The position numbers and the translations under genes were made by a program. From NCBI RefSeq assembly GCF_965363235.1, contig NC_134849.1, positions 66,917,122 to 66,981,121 of the forward strand: DNA of 64,000 bases. Direction: 5' to 3'. The notes below the pieces were generated by a model that was not told the origin of the DNA, made no database searches, and saw nothing but the letters and a program-made list of their open reading frames with translations. The stretch is from Mytilus galloprovincialis. Its lineage: Eukaryota > Mollusca > Bivalvia > Mytilida > Mytilidae. This document shows, piece after piece, positions 45,939 through 57,622 of the stretch (positions are counted from its first letter, which is position 1; each line of letters opens with the position of its first letter).

Positions 45939-46181
45939 TTATCTTATCAAAATGTCGCAAAATTGATGACAAAATTCATAGTTCGCCGAAAATAAATAAA
46001 AACTGTTAAATACACTTAAATGTTGTCTTTTTATGTTTTTTGGGAAAATACATGTTCAAAACTTAAATAGAAATTATTTTAAAATGTTGAACGAAACACT
46101 CACTTTCCCGGATGCACGGGTCGCCAATGTAAACAACATTCAACGGGACATAACTCATGAGGCAGCAGACGATAACATAAG
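45939..46181. other. region between LTR element and transposase gene
   Basis: Short AT-rich sequence with no recognised feature. It should hold the promoter of the transposase-exonuclease gene, 250 bp from the LTR. Confidence 0.4.
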
Positions 46182-46498
46182 ATGGGACGCAAATTAAAAG
46201 GAGGATTCAAAACAAGACAATAGAAAGAAAGGTTAAAGAAAGTATCTGGGGGATTGTTAGAAAGGATAAATAATGTCGACCTAGACCCCTCTGTCTTGCA
46301 ATTGCACGACCATTGTTATTCGTCTCTTGACAGTCAACCGAATGTCCCTTCAAACGTCAAGTCATGGAATTCAGGAAGGCGTATTGTAGAGCTTGGTGTA
46401 CTCGCAGAGGGTCTGTCGGGCTGTAAGAAATGTGGACTACCTCTGCAATTGGCCTACGCATCTGACATTCTCACATATGGATTGTCAGCTATTATAAA
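46182..46498 (+). pseudogene. transposase-exonuclease exon 1
   Basis: It starts at ATG 46182 ('MGRKLKGGFKTRQ'), meets a TAG at 46221-46223, and continues in frame 'LDPSVLQLHDHCYSS', 'SWNSGRRIVELGVLAEGL' and 'CKKCGLPLQLAYASD', the conserved 'GRRxVELGVLA...C..C' start of this transposase family with a zinc-binding CxxC. The donor is AAG|GTAAAC at 46499, phase 0. Confidence 0.8.
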
Positions 46499-46894
46499 GG
46501 TAAACACTACAAAACGTACACCAAAAGTTCGTATTTATTTCAAATAATCTTCAGCCCTCATTCAGACTGTTAATTATCTATTTGAGTATTTCATACCCCA
46601 ATCTCCTAACCTATAACATGCTTAAGAAGACACATTGTAAAAGGTTTATGTGCTTTGTTTATTTTGAAATTGAAACTGGTATGAGGACAAAGATCAGGTT
46701 AGTATTTTTTTTTTACTAATATTCTATCATAGGCACGAAATGGTGTATGGTTTCATGTTTTATAAATGAACCTGTCCCACACCTATCGTTTTCTTTCTTG
46801 ATTCCAATCTGTTGGTCTGCAATTAATATAGTTAAGGTTGAAGCGCACATTTCTTAGGGGTAGTGCTGCCCAATCATTGCCAATTTTTTTCATC

Positions 46895-47040
46895 TTTGGA
46901 CTCCCTGGCGGATCTAGAAATTTCATAAGTGGGGCCACTGACTGCGCTAAGAGGGGGCCCGCTCCAGTCATGCTTCAGTAATTCCCTATATAAGCAACCT
47001 TTTTTTCCCCAAAAAGGCCCCCCCCTCTAAATCCGCCTCT
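46895..47040 (-). mobile_element. MITE, family R5
   Basis: 'ctggcggatctagaaatttc' at one end and 'taaatccgcctctggga' at the other are inverted repeats. Shared internal words ('actccagtcatgcttcag' type) link it to the opposite-orientation copy at 51527-51662. Confidence 0.65.
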
Positions 47041-47162
47041 GGGACTTAATTCATTTCCGTCATTCCCCCCTCTACTATTGAGCAGCACAGACTGGAATGT
47101 TATTGTACTTGTAATAGAATTTTGATTGATTTTGGCAGTTTGATTGTACAACACCGTCAGGT

Positions 47163-47325
47163 TTATAGAATAAAATTGAGAATGGAAATGGGGAATGTGT
47201 CAAAGAGACAACAACCCGACCAAAGAAAAAAACAAAAAAACAACAACCAACAGGTCTTCAATGAGGCAAGAAATTCCCGCACCCGGAGGCGTCCTTCAGC
47301 TGGCCCCTAAACAAATATATACTAG
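47163..47325 (+). repeat. dispersed mussel repeat with conserved core
   Basis: 'attgagaatggaaatgggga', 'gtgtcaaagagacaacaacc', 'aaattcccgcacccggaggc' and 'gtccttcagctggcccctaa' form a mussel repeat I recognise as abundant. It overlaps a chance open frame at 47122-47310. Confidence 0.75.
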
Positions 47326-47873
47326 TTAAGAAGTCTGTATGTCTGCTTTTACGAGACATACTGTTTACAGTATACAAAAATATTTTCAGGAGTATCAGTT
47401 CTGAAAAGGGGTTAGAAGGGGTCCTGAATAGGCTGATCCTGAAATCTTGGGCTTAAAACATGTAATCTTGATAAAGTTGCTATCCCCCTCAAATGACAAT
47501 TACCATATTTTTATAATAAGTTTATATCATGTTTAACAATACAAAATTAAAAGCTCCTTACTGAGCATCCACCAACCATAGTAAAAATAGATTCATCTAG
47601 GTAGAAATGTTACAGCCAGAATTTAAGATTTATTTTAGTTGTTGTTTATTTGAATAATAAAATATAGGAAGATGTGGTTTTTATGCCAATTAGTAAACTC
47701 TCCATTCAAGTATAATAATACCATTAAATCAGAAATTATTGCGATGTTTTGGTTATTGAAAAAATGCAACTGGGTTTTAATCTCAATAATTTAAACTCGC
47801 ATTTTGAAATATTTTATATGAACTAAACAGGTTTTCTTTCTCATGTCGCAAATATTAAAAACGCATTAAAGTC

Positions 47874-48102
47874 TTACAGCTAATTTCCTAATGCATGTAG
47901 AGCAACACTTTGGAGTTTTCTTGCTTTGTTTGCATAGTTATAACTGGATAAAATTCAATTGAATTTAAATATCATATGCAGGTTTACATACCTATATGAA
48001 GATGTCATTCTTAATTACAAGGCTTGAAATAAACATTTATACAAACAAAGAAAGGAATCCAACCAAACTTTTACTCTACAAGCAGTAGGGAATAAGCTGT
48101 AA
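47874..48102. mobile_element. 229-bp MITE, copy 1
   Basis: The ends 'ttacagctaatttcctaatg' and '...gggaataagctgtaa' are about 32-bp inverted repeats. It matches 57371-57622 along its length. Confidence 0.75.
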
Positions 48103-48549
48103 AGGATAAAATCACAATAATAAATGCACACAATAATTCTAAATTTACAGTATATAAAAGTAAACCATTGTAGGTCAAGGAACTATCTTCAACTTTGGAG
48201 AACTGTTAATTGTACACCTATTTTTACCCAGTACACACAACTTTGACACATTTTTGTTTACCAACATACAAAAAATCTACAATGCACTTATTATAAATTT
48301 AGCAAGGTTTTATTTTGAGAACACCAAATCTGCATGAGGACTACAGCTTTCACGTACTAGATTATCCCTGTAAAAAACATAAGTTGAATTTTACACATAA
48401 ATCCACTGAATTTCTTCATTTTCTTTAAAAAATGTTATTATCACAGTTTATAGACTGTACCAAATAATTATGCACTGATCAATTGCAAACAATATGTCAA
48501 AATGTTTTAACTGATAATTTTATTCTATTCTTTTTTAAATACAATGTAA

Positions 48550-48635
48550 TAATATAAGATGTCAGCACATGAACAATGTTCACACTGGAAATAGACATGA
48601 CAAAATATTGGATGCCAACACAAAATTAGCTACAG
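48550..48635 (+). pseudogene. transposase-exonuclease exon 2
   Basis: A small exon reads 'CNNIRCQHMNNVHTGNRHD' and 'KILDANTKLAT' and ends at the donor ACAG|GTATGT (48636). Its last base plus the first two of exon 3 make the Ala codon of 'ATAMVHTGIG'. The 5' edge is uncertain because no good acceptor AG is visible; the acceptor may be mutated. Confidence 0.65.
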
Positions 48636-48989
48636 GTATGTGCTATCACATGTACAATTCTTGTCAGATTTTTATAAATAACAACATTATCAAAGGTTTA
48701 GATCTGTGCTGACTTTTGCAAAGTTGTGATGATCAACAGTTTTTTTTGGAAATTATGTTGTATTTTTTCTAAAGCCAACTATCTATATATAAGATAAATT
48801 GATTGTCTTCTTTATTAGATAAGAATATGAAGTTTATAGTTATAAGTTTCTTGTATAGATAAAATATATATGTATTTTTGGTCTTTTTGGTTTGATTTTA
48901 GTTTATGACTAATTTTATATATTGTTCATCTCAGTATTCATTCATATTGAATAGTTTGTAATTATTAAACATTTTATGTGTACTTTCAG

Positions 48990-50228
48990 CAATGGTGCAT
49001 ACTGGAATTGGTGGTAGACAAGTTAATTCCTCAGGGGTGTGGAAATGATATGCCCGACTCGCCCGACTCGTACATTTGAACACTCGGACAAGTAATTATT
49101 TTTTTTCTGGGTTGCCCGTGGACAAGTAAAAAATTATAAAAGACAAAGTTCAAATCCAAGAAAAATATAGAATAAATTCAAAATGTATACAGATGTTTAA
49201 TTTGTGTAAAAGAAATCAATGGTCAGCGATTAACAAAATAGATAAAAATAAGTATGCAAACCAGAGTCGCTGTAACATTGCATTGGTTTTCTCCATTAAC
49301 CCGGGATCGTTGATTAGGTTTTATCAATCATGAGTGGAAGTGTCATTTTATATGACTTTGTATCGAGATTCAGATTGATATTTAAAACAGCGGACAAAAA
49401 GAGTAATGAGTAGAGTAAAAAAATAAAAAAAGCAAACGCAAATGGAGGATAATGAATTCTAAAAAAGATATGAAAGTGAGAGTTTCTGACATCGTGACTA
49501 TCGGATTGCACCTTGCAATCTAGGATGGAAATTTAGAAAATAAAATTATTTTTTTGTCTTTATATTTATAGATCAAAGGTCAACAATATTTGTTGTCAGA
49601 GTGGAAAATAGAAGGGATGCCTTAATTGCCCATTAAGACAATTATAAAAAAAAAACAAGTGTACACTTACAATGTCAGTTGAGAGAAACACAAAAAAAAA
49701 CAATAGTTTATCCATTATTTAATTTTCATTTCTTCACTCACTTTCCTCTAAATTAGTATATCATTATATGTACCTGGCTACAATTCTTATTCAAAACCTG
49801 CTGCAAAAATGACCTTTACATGTCATTTCATTGGTTGTTTGCTGTAAGGTTTCTGTCCCATAGATGTTTCTTATATCTAAACCTACTTTCCTAAATACAT
49901 TTAAACAAATGGATTTCATTTGCTTGTGATGCAAAACAGTGCTAAGAATTATAAATTAGCCAGCAATGAAATACCAATATTTATTAGGATCATCAGGGCA
50001 AGTAATTTTTTTTTCGGACAAGTGAAATTTACAGTTTTACTTGCCCGGGGACAAGTGCCCACAGCAAATATTTCCACACCCCTGTTCCTTTTTAACTGCT
50101 CTAAATATCCCACCTGTTAGTAATACCTTACTTAGTGCAAGACAAAAGGAATCTGGAAGTGCCATTGAAACAGTAGCAGAGACTACTATAGCTGAATGTT
50201 TATCTGAAGAAATAGATATCACTAAACA
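48990..50228 (+). pseudogene. transposase-exonuclease exon 3, split by a transposon
   Basis: The acceptor is TACTTTCAG. The coding parts are 48990-49031 ('MVHTGIGGRQVNS') and, after the element and one target copy, 50090-50228 ('LTALNIPPVSNTLLSARQKE', 'IETVAETTIAECLSEE'). The donor is CA|GTAAGT at 50229, phase 2. Confidence 0.78.
49032..50084 (+). mobile_element. 1053-bp non-autonomous DNA transposon, copy 1, in exon 3
   Basis: The ends are perfect 15-bp inverted repeats CAGGGGTGTGGAAAT/ATTTCCACACCCCTG. The 5-bp target duplication TTCCT lies at 49027-49031 and 50085-50089; without it the exon reads through. Subterminal 'ggacaagt' motifs recur near both ends. Only a 65-codon chance frame is inside. 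CAGGGGTG ends recall hAT elements, but hAT usually makes 8-bp duplications, so the mobiliser is uncertain. Confidence 0.92.
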
Positions 50229-50632
50229 GTAAGTTCCACATTTACCACATTTTATATAAATAAAATAAAAAGGTTCCAAAAGTAAACATAATTTGAAATT
50301 GTAGCATTTTAGAAATAGTCTTGTAATGCTGATGTTTGGTGAAGCAAATTGGTTAGACCACACTAGATATGGGACTAAGGGGAACAACTCGTATTCAAAG
50401 TAGTTCAGCATTTAATGATATCTGTGTTCCATTATTACTGTTGTAAATATTTATGCCATCTGGAATGATAAGTTAAAAGAATTTAATTATGTAATTTTCA
50501 TGCCCCAATCAGTCTATATCAAACTATTTAAGCTGGTTGTTGAGACTAACTGCAAAAGAACCTTTTCTTCTATATTTTCAGCTAAAAATATCTGAAAATG
50601 TCATTATTACAGTATACAGATATTTTTTCCAG

Positions 50633-50718
50633 GAAATTTGATAGTGATGAGTTGACTGTGAGTGTTGATGGTGCATGGCAAAAAAGAGGATGTGGAAGGT
50701 CATATGACAGTCTTTCAG
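50633..50718 (+). pseudogene. transposase-exonuclease exon 4: first catalytic Asp
   Basis: The exon lies between acceptor TTTTTTCCAG and donor TCAG|GTATGT and reads 'KFDSDELTVSVDGAWQKRGC' then 'GRSYDSLSG'. 'VSVDGAWQKRG' holds the likely first Asp of the DDE triad. Confidence 0.8.
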
Positions 50719-50997
50719 GTATGTATAATGTGAAAATTCTCAAGTTACTAAGGTTTTCTTTTTTCAAAGAAAATAAGCTACAGACGAAAATTTGGAAATG
50801 GAAAACCAACAAAATTAATATTTTCACAATATCCAATAATATATATGGTATAGCATTCTATTGTTTTCATTGGATATTACGATTACAATTTTCAGAGGTT
50901 ATTTTATATACATATATCCTAAGCTTTGTTTCAACTTTATGTTTATTGACGCTATGTATCAATTTATATGTATAGAGGTGGTCAATTAAAAAACAAC

Positions 50998-51125
50998 ATT
51001 CTATGCGGTATGGGCTTTGGTCATTGTTGAAGGCTGTACGGTGACCTATAGTTGTTAATGTCTGTGTCATTTTGGTCTTTTGTGGATAGTTGTCTCATTG
51101 GCAATCATACCACATCTTCTTTTTT
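50998..51125 (-). repeat. R3 repeat, minus orientation
   Basis: 'gcggtatgggctttggtcat', 'aaggctgtacggtgacctat' and 'gttgtctcattggcaatcat' are the reverse complement of the start of 27290-27605. Confidence 0.7.
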
Positions 51126-51179
51126 CAAACATATCATGACGTCACACATGTAATAACCACAGAGGAAGCGCTCCAGCAG

Positions 51180-51275
51180 ACAAAAAGAAAATTACATGTT
51201 ATTCACTGGATATTTCTGTGTCATTTTGGTCTCTTGTAGAGAGTTGTCTCATTGGCAATCATACCACATCAATTT
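51180..51275 (-). repeat. second short R3 fragment, same orientation
   Basis: 'ctgtgtcattttggtctctt' and 'gagagttgtctcattggcaa' repeat the end of the previous copy about 150 bp on. Confidence 0.65.
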
Positions 51276-51526
51276 TTTATATGTTATAATTCTTGCAATT
51301 TTTTTTTTAAAACACACAGAACGAACATATGGCGCGCATTGAACACTTTTTCCCTAATACATTATTTACATATGTAATATGAAAATTCCGGGCTTTCACT
51401 AATTCAGTACATTATGTATGGACTTTAAAGATTATATTGACACTCAGACTTCTTCCTAGTTCAATATATTACATATATTACATCTAATCCCTCTATTAAG
51501 TGTCTTATGATAGTTGTGTTTATAGG

Positions 51527-51662
51527 CAGATCCAAAGGGGGGGGGGCTGAGGGTCAAGGCCCCCCTTTCTTAAGAAAAATTTGGTTAAGTATACAGGGAA
51601 TCACTGAAGCATGACTGGAGTGGCCCCTCCCCCAAGTCAGCACCCCCTCCCCCTCCCCCTTT
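51527..51662 (+). mobile_element. MITE, family R5, second copy
   Basis: 'ggcagatccaaaggggggg' at the left, 'gggaatcactgaagcatgac' inside, opposite in orientation to 46895-47040. It lies in the intron before exon 5. Confidence 0.6.
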
Positions 51663-51751
51663 TACAAAAAGTTTAATTTCACTGCACACAATTTAAATCA
51701 AACCTGAATTATTTTATTGCTGTACAATCAATTTGATATTTTGAATTACAG

Positions 51752-52457
51752 GTCACAGTTCCATGATTGGTACAGAAACAGGAAAAGTTGTAGGCTTCAG
51801 TGTCTGCAGCAAGTATTGTAAAATGTGTGATGAAGCAACCAGAAAAGGAGTACAGGCAAAGACACATGACTGCAGAATGAACTGGGATGGAAGTGCAAAG
51901 GCAATGTAGCAGGACATGGTGGTAGAAATGGTCCAAAGTATCAAAAGCAAAGGGAGTAATGTTGGTACAATCATAGCTGATGATGATGCTACTACGATAG
52001 CAAGATTAAGAAAATCTGTTGATCCCAACATAAAAAAAAATGTCTGACAAGAATCATGTTAAAAAGAATATAGCAAACGCACTTTACCAGCTTAAAGCAA
52101 AACATAAGAAACTTACACCAAAGTAATCAAATACTTGATTAACTGCCTTAACTACATGCTGTGCCAAAACCAATATAACCCTAAAGGAGTAGAGAATGGA
52201 TTGGAGGCGGTAGGAAGACATCCTTTTGGTGACCACTCATTTTGTGACAAATCATGGTGTTCCCACAAAGAAAATGCTTCAAAAAAATATTTGTCTTTGC
52301 CTTTTGGAAAGCCTTTAAAGGATATACCTCTTCAGACTGATTTGACGGACCTAATGAAAGTATATAAGAAACAGAGCCAAAAGTTGTCAAAGCTAGGTAG
52401 TACCCAGGGAAACGAGAGTTTCAACAAGAGTGTTGCATCAAAAGCGCCAAAATCTCA
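51752..52457 (+). pseudogene. transposase-exonuclease exon 5: remaining catalytic core
   Basis: The acceptor is GAATTACAG. It reads 'GHSSMIGTETGKVVGFSVCS', 'CKMCDEATRKG', a TAG at 51907-51909, 'GTIIADDDATTIARLRKSV' (likely second Asp), then after frame changes near 52040 and 52123 'DKNHVKKNIANALYQLKAKH', 'HPFGDHSFCDKSWCSHKE' (zinc-binding Cys/His cluster) and 'LGSTQGNESFNKSVASKAPK' (likely catalytic Glu in NESFN). The coding match stops at 'PKSHY' where an R3 repeat fragment begins; the exon's true end and donor are gone. Confidence 0.8.
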
Positions 52458-52560
52458 TTACATTACTATCCACAAAAGACCAAAATGACACAGACATTAA
52501 CAACTATAGGTCACCGTACGGCCTTCAACAATGAGCAAAGCCCATACTGCATAGTCAGCA
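52458..52560 (+). repeat. R3 fragment replacing the end of exon 5
   Basis: 'ccacaaaagaccaaaatgac', 'cactataggtcaccgtacgg'-type sequence and 'ccttcaacaatgagcaaagc' begin exactly where transposase homology stops, and end at 'catagtcagc'. The open frame runs a few codons into the repeat before stopping. Confidence 0.75.
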
Positions 52561-52883
52561 TATTAAGTTGTTTCATGCTTTGCTTTTTACATTGGAAACA
52601 AAGACAGGTTGGAGAGGTCGTCACTAAAAATTAAATATTGTATGCATATAATATAAGCATACAATTTTAAGCAATGTCCACTGCAAACATCATGTTATTG
52701 ACATGAAGTGGTCTTAAATGTGTGGATACACAAGTAAATACTTAACAATAAAATCAATTGAATAAAAAGATATCTGCAATAAAAAAAATTACATCTTTGA
52801 TAGTGATGCTCACAGTACTTCACTTACACATGAGTATTGTCAAATTTTTGAATATAAATATATAGAATAAATATATTTTTCAG

Positions 52884-53023
52884 GTCAACAACAACATCGG
52901 CTTATCTCCAGGTGTTCATACAAAAAGACTTGCAATACTTAGAGACCTTCAAGCAAGGAAAAGGAGAGCAATAAGCATTACTAGGAAAGAAAAAATCAGA
53001 AGGATCCAGCTACGAAACAGAAA
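52884..53023 (+). pseudogene. transposase-exonuclease exon 6: basic linker
   Basis: The acceptor is ATTTTTCAG and the donor AAA|GTAAAT. It reads 'VNNNIGLSPGVHTKRLAILR' and 'DLQARKRRAISITRKEKIRR', a basic helix that ends the transposase part. Confidence 0.75.
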
Positions 53024-53472
53024 GTAAATAATTATTTCAACTGCATTTAAAAAAAAAAGAGGGAGATTTATATGTATTTCAGTGGATTCACAATGACTGG
53101 TAAATTGACCACTTATTACTACGCCTGTAAGGACTACAAATTTAATTTTCCTGCTCATACATGTAGGTCTGGTTTACGCTTTATTTCCAGGCGTTATACT
53201 CCTTATAATTTTGTACGGGTGGTCATGTCATAAATATAAGAGGAAATGGTACTAGATTGTTTCTCATTACCTGAATATAGAAATTTGAGGATCATGGAAA
53301 GAATAAAAAAGCATTACAAATTCTATCAACCTTTCAAATGCAACAAATGTTTTAGAAATTAATTTTGCAACTACAGTGACATTAGTGTCAAAATAAACCT
53401 AAATCATTTGACATTATTTATTGTTTTTAGCAAAGGCTAGAATGACTTTAAATGAAAATGTTATTATTGAAG

Positions 53473-53648
53473 GGTGAAGAGAAATGCAGTTAATAGATGT
53501 GTGAGGGCACAGGTTACAGCTGTGAAATGGACGGATGACCACCAAGACATTGTTGAAATTCCTTCAGCACTTGTTCCACCAGAAGTTCACTGCAATATTC
53601 CAAATACTGCAAAAGTTATTTGCTTTGACTTGGAAACCACTAGTTTAG
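53473..53648 (+). pseudogene. transposase-exonuclease exon 7: junction and Exo I motif
   Basis: The first base completes a Lys codon; the exon reads 'VKRNAVNRCVRAQVTAVKWT', 'DIVEIPSALVPPEVHCNIPN' and 'AKVICFDLETTSLG'. 'FDLETT' is the Exo I D-x-E motif of DEDD exonucleases. One exon thus joins the basic transposase tail to the exonuclease, which makes chance fusion of two gene models unlikely. The donor is TTAG|GTATAT. Confidence 0.8.
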
Positions 53649-53924
53649 GTATATAATTTGTTTTAATGACATAGGTCAAGGTTATTGCAGGAATACTGGT
53701 GAATATAGAGTTTAATTTCATATTACACAAGCTCAAATAATAATTACAATTCCAAGTACAATATAAATATTCTTGCAATATAACACTTTGACCTATGATG
53801 GCAAAGAATCTCAAACTTTTTAAAAATATGTATTTTTGTCACTGATTATGTTGTTTACATGTAAGATAGAAGCTCTGTTTGCACTAGTGCAAAAAAAAAG
53901 GATAAAAGATATACAAAAGGACAG

Positions 53925-54030
53925 TCAAACTCATAAATTGAAAAGAAGCTGACAATGACATGGCTAAAAAATGAAAAAGACAAACAGACAAATACTAGTA
54001 TACAAGAAACAACATAGAACATTATTATAA
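53925..54030 (-). repeat. retroelement 3' tail repeat
   Basis: 'ggacagtcaaactcataaat', 'gacatggctaaaaaatgaaa' and 'gacaaacagacaaatac' are the reverse complement of the tail at 3868-4065. It lies in the last intron. Confidence 0.65.
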
Positions 54031-54059
54031 AGACTTAGCAACATCAACATTCATTGGAA

Positions 54060-54185
54060 TATAAAAAAATGAAGAGGTTTGGTATAATTGACAATGACGT
54101 TTATTTATCCACCATGGTTCAAATGAAGTTAATATAATCAATAAAAGGCAAACATGTGACCTTCAACAATAAGCTAGATAAACTG
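54060..54185 (+). repeat. R3 fragment, diverged
   Basis: 'ggtttggtataattgacaatga' through 'gtgaccttcaacaataagct' follows the order of the 27290 copy with many changes. Confidence 0.5.
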
Positions 54186-54189
54186 ATGC

Positions 54190-57100
54190 TTAAATGGGCA
54201 TCTATGAGAAAACCATGGAGATGGTGCTCCATGCAAAGTTGTTTGATTTTGTATGAAACTTTGCTGACATGTTCAGGTTGACCTCATATGAAAGTCATGC
54301 AAGTTTGAAGCCCTTACACTGCTGGTAACCATGGCAACGATAGGGATTTAGGGTATTTTCGAGTTTATTTATAGATGCATTTACTGAAATGCATAGATTT
54401 TATAAATTTCTCAAATAGAAATAAATACTATAATACTTCTGAGTGTTTAAATACTTTAATAGCACAGATAGGATGTGTATGAAGTATAAATCACATAATT
54501 TTATTAAACATAATGATATATATAGAAAATAAGGGTGTGGCAAGAAACATAAAATGATAAAAAAATATGGCCTTTTCATCTAATCACACTAAAACAGACA
54601 CTACAGCCCAAAAGTCGCTTTAATTTACCTTAAATTTCAGAAAAGCTTTGCATTTTCTTTGGTTCACAATATTTTGAAGGGATTTCGGTTGCAAATTAAT
54701 TTTATAGATTTTATTGATCATTTAGATAGCCTCCCCCCTTTTTTTGTATTTTCGCAATAAATTGAGGAAAGTCTCATATTTTAATGAAACCAAGCATTCA
54801 AAAATAAATACTTGAATTATAAAGATTGTAACATGCAATATAGGTAAATCAAATAGAAAATTCAAAGTGAAATGGATTTTTGTGTCACAAACAACAGTAA
54901 GCATAAGGCTTAAAAAAGGGGGGAGCTGCCAAAGACAATTTCTTTTTGGTATTTTTTTTTATTCCAAATTCCTTTAGTACACTTGTCCCTATTACGTTAA
55001 AGAGTAAAATCCATTCATTTCATCCTAGTAATCCCATTTTTGGTAATTGCAGCTGGCTAATTACTAAAGTTGTATTCTGGTTACTGAAAAATGATATGAA
55101 ATTCAATGTCAAGTTCATCATATTTAAAAATCTTAAGTATTGACATACAGAAGTTGTGTCTGACAGGTAAACAAAATTAAGACACGTTGCAACCTTTTAC
55201 TTGCATGCTGGTTACCATATAAGTCATTTTGATCATGAGTACCTGAGACAGTGTGGATAAAATCTGAATTTCTATTGTACAAAGGGAGATAATCCAATAA
55301 AAATGCTGATTTTTAAAACCTTAAAATTGCATGTACATATTAATTTAAACTAACATACACTTCATCAATTTAATAAAATATAAACATATCTCTATTTGGT
55401 TATCTGGAGAGAGAGTTAATAGTGCATTTGAGCATATACTCTTGGTTTGCTTTTGTTGTAGTACTTTCTAAAATTCTCCTAAAAAAGGTCTAAATTTATA
55501 AATTCTCTTTTAGCATTGATAGTGATACATTTTTAAATATCTCAATCTGTATAAATGATCATAAATGTTGTTATTTTTTATAGCATTAGTATTATATTTA
55601 ACAATCAATGAAGATGATACAATAACACTAAATGGTGCTTACATGCAAGAATAAGATTATTATAAACATACATAAAAATTGTTGCATTAGGTATGGATTT
55701 TAGGGAAGTATTAAATTGTTTCCATACTATCTTATAAGAATTTACATACATGTAACTACATGAACTATGAAAGGTAATTTACTAATAATTCAATCAATAA
55801 AACTAGTTTGTCAATCTAATAAACAATTTCTGACAAATGAAAATATTATTATGTTTATCAAATGGCCAAGTACATTCGTAATCTTCTTGATTGTCTTCAA
55901 TACTGATGACCTTTTAATACAGAAGTAATTTGAGACTTCTTATTCGCTGATGAGAAAGCCTTGCTGGTGGTGAGACAGTGAGAACATTCTATTTCCTAGC
56001 AAATATCTCTCTCTTCCGATTTGTGTTGCAACTGTGTGTTGACTTGGTGGTTTGCAAGACTTCAGCGAGATTCACATTGCCGTTTTTTCCTTTTTTTCAA
56101 AGCATATGAGTTTCATTTCAATTTATTTTTATTTGAGCTTGCAATTTTTTAACATCAACAGGAAAAATCAAAGACAGATCAGAGCCTTATTCAAGTATCA
56201 GTAATATTATCTAAGTTTTTCTTCATCATAAACATGTTTATCAACAAAAATGTGTCTCAGCAATCAATCTTCTTTCATGAACTCCAGTTATTTTTGGATC
56301 ACCAAATGTCTGTAAAAAATAATAAGAAAACAATTGTTATACATTAAATGATTGAAATTTCCTAAAAAGAAATTACTTATTAACTTTGTCTTAGTGTAAA
56401 ATGTGTTTCGATTATCACAACTCTGACATTCCAGTACATAGAATAAGAAATAAAGTATACTAGCTAAAAATGGACCTAACTTTGATTTTTTTCTTATTCC
56501 AAGCTGCAGCAAACTTAGTTTTAATGAAGTTAATTTTGCAGATTTCATCTTGTATTAATGACGTTATGACAATACAAAAATAGGGAGATGAGTATTGATT
56601 GCAAATGAGACAAAAGTTCAAATGAAATGAATGTAATGCTTCTGTACAACCTTCAATAATGAGAATAAAACAGCTCAAGGGTACATTCTATTACAAATAC
56701 AGAGATTGCACCTTCATCAGGTTGGAAGGGGGGCACTATATAGACACTACATTCAAACTTGATTCACATGATACAGTTCAGAATTTGGATTGTGATGAAT
56801 TATTAGACACATCATACAGGTTTCTGACACAGAATAAATGTGGTAAAAGAACTGATGATTTTGAAATTGGACTTGTGCCAATATCCAAAATCTAAAGTGT
56901 AAAAGACATGATTAGATTTATCATAACAAAGAACCCCATATACATGTATGCAATTTTTAATGAATTTAAACAAAGTTAAAGTTTGGACCCCAATTTGAAT
57001 CAACTTGAAAACTGAGCCCAAATTATAAATCTTAACATGCTAAATGCATGATAACATTTAGCATAGAAAAAAAAACTTCAATAATATTTTAATAAACTAA

Positions 57101-57370
57101 CAAAGGTTTTTTTGCCCCCATGATCTTTTTTGCAATTTGAAAACGAATATTAAAAATCTAAACATATAAGAAGTATTTAACCAAAAAAGTACAATACACC
57201 TTTTAATTTTGCATAATATCAAAGAACACCAATTATTCAATTGTTTTATGAAATCAAGTTTAACTTTGGACCCTTTTGACCCTATAGCTGATATAGACCA
57301 ATTTAAAAACAAGCCAAAACATTTGAAATTGGTAAAACAATAAGCATAGGAAACAAATATATAATTAATT
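54190..57370. other. last intron, left part
   Basis: AT-rich intronic sequence with no recognised gene. A further weak R3 fragment lies at 56575-56670 ('gattgcaaatgagacaaaag', 'cttctgtacaaccttcaata'). Confidence 0.45.
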
Positions 57371-57622
57371 TTACAGCTAATTTCCTAAGGCATGTAAATC
57401 CAAGACTTCGGTTAGCTTGCATGGTTTGTTTGTATATTGTACAATTGCAATTGACATAACGTCTAATCAAATTTAAAAGTACTCCATAAAGGTTCAAATA
57501 TGCCTATATTTATTGTTTGAAGATATCAACCTTAATTACAAAGCTTGAATCAATATTTATACAAACAGAGCAAGCAAACCTATCAAAGTTTTACTCTACA
57601 CGCATTAGGAAAATAGCTGTAA
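57371..57622. mobile_element. 252-bp MITE, copy 2
   Basis: The ends 'ttacagctaatttcctaagg' and '...ggaaaatagctgtaa' are inverted; it aligns with 47874-48102, sharing 'aattacaa.gcttga' and 'catttatacaaac'-type words. Confidence 0.72.

Noticed and set aside
49314-49511. 65-codon gene conserved at 49314 and 59430
   Set aside because: It is identical only because both copies of the transposon are recent; the composition is Phe/Leu-rich without any domain.
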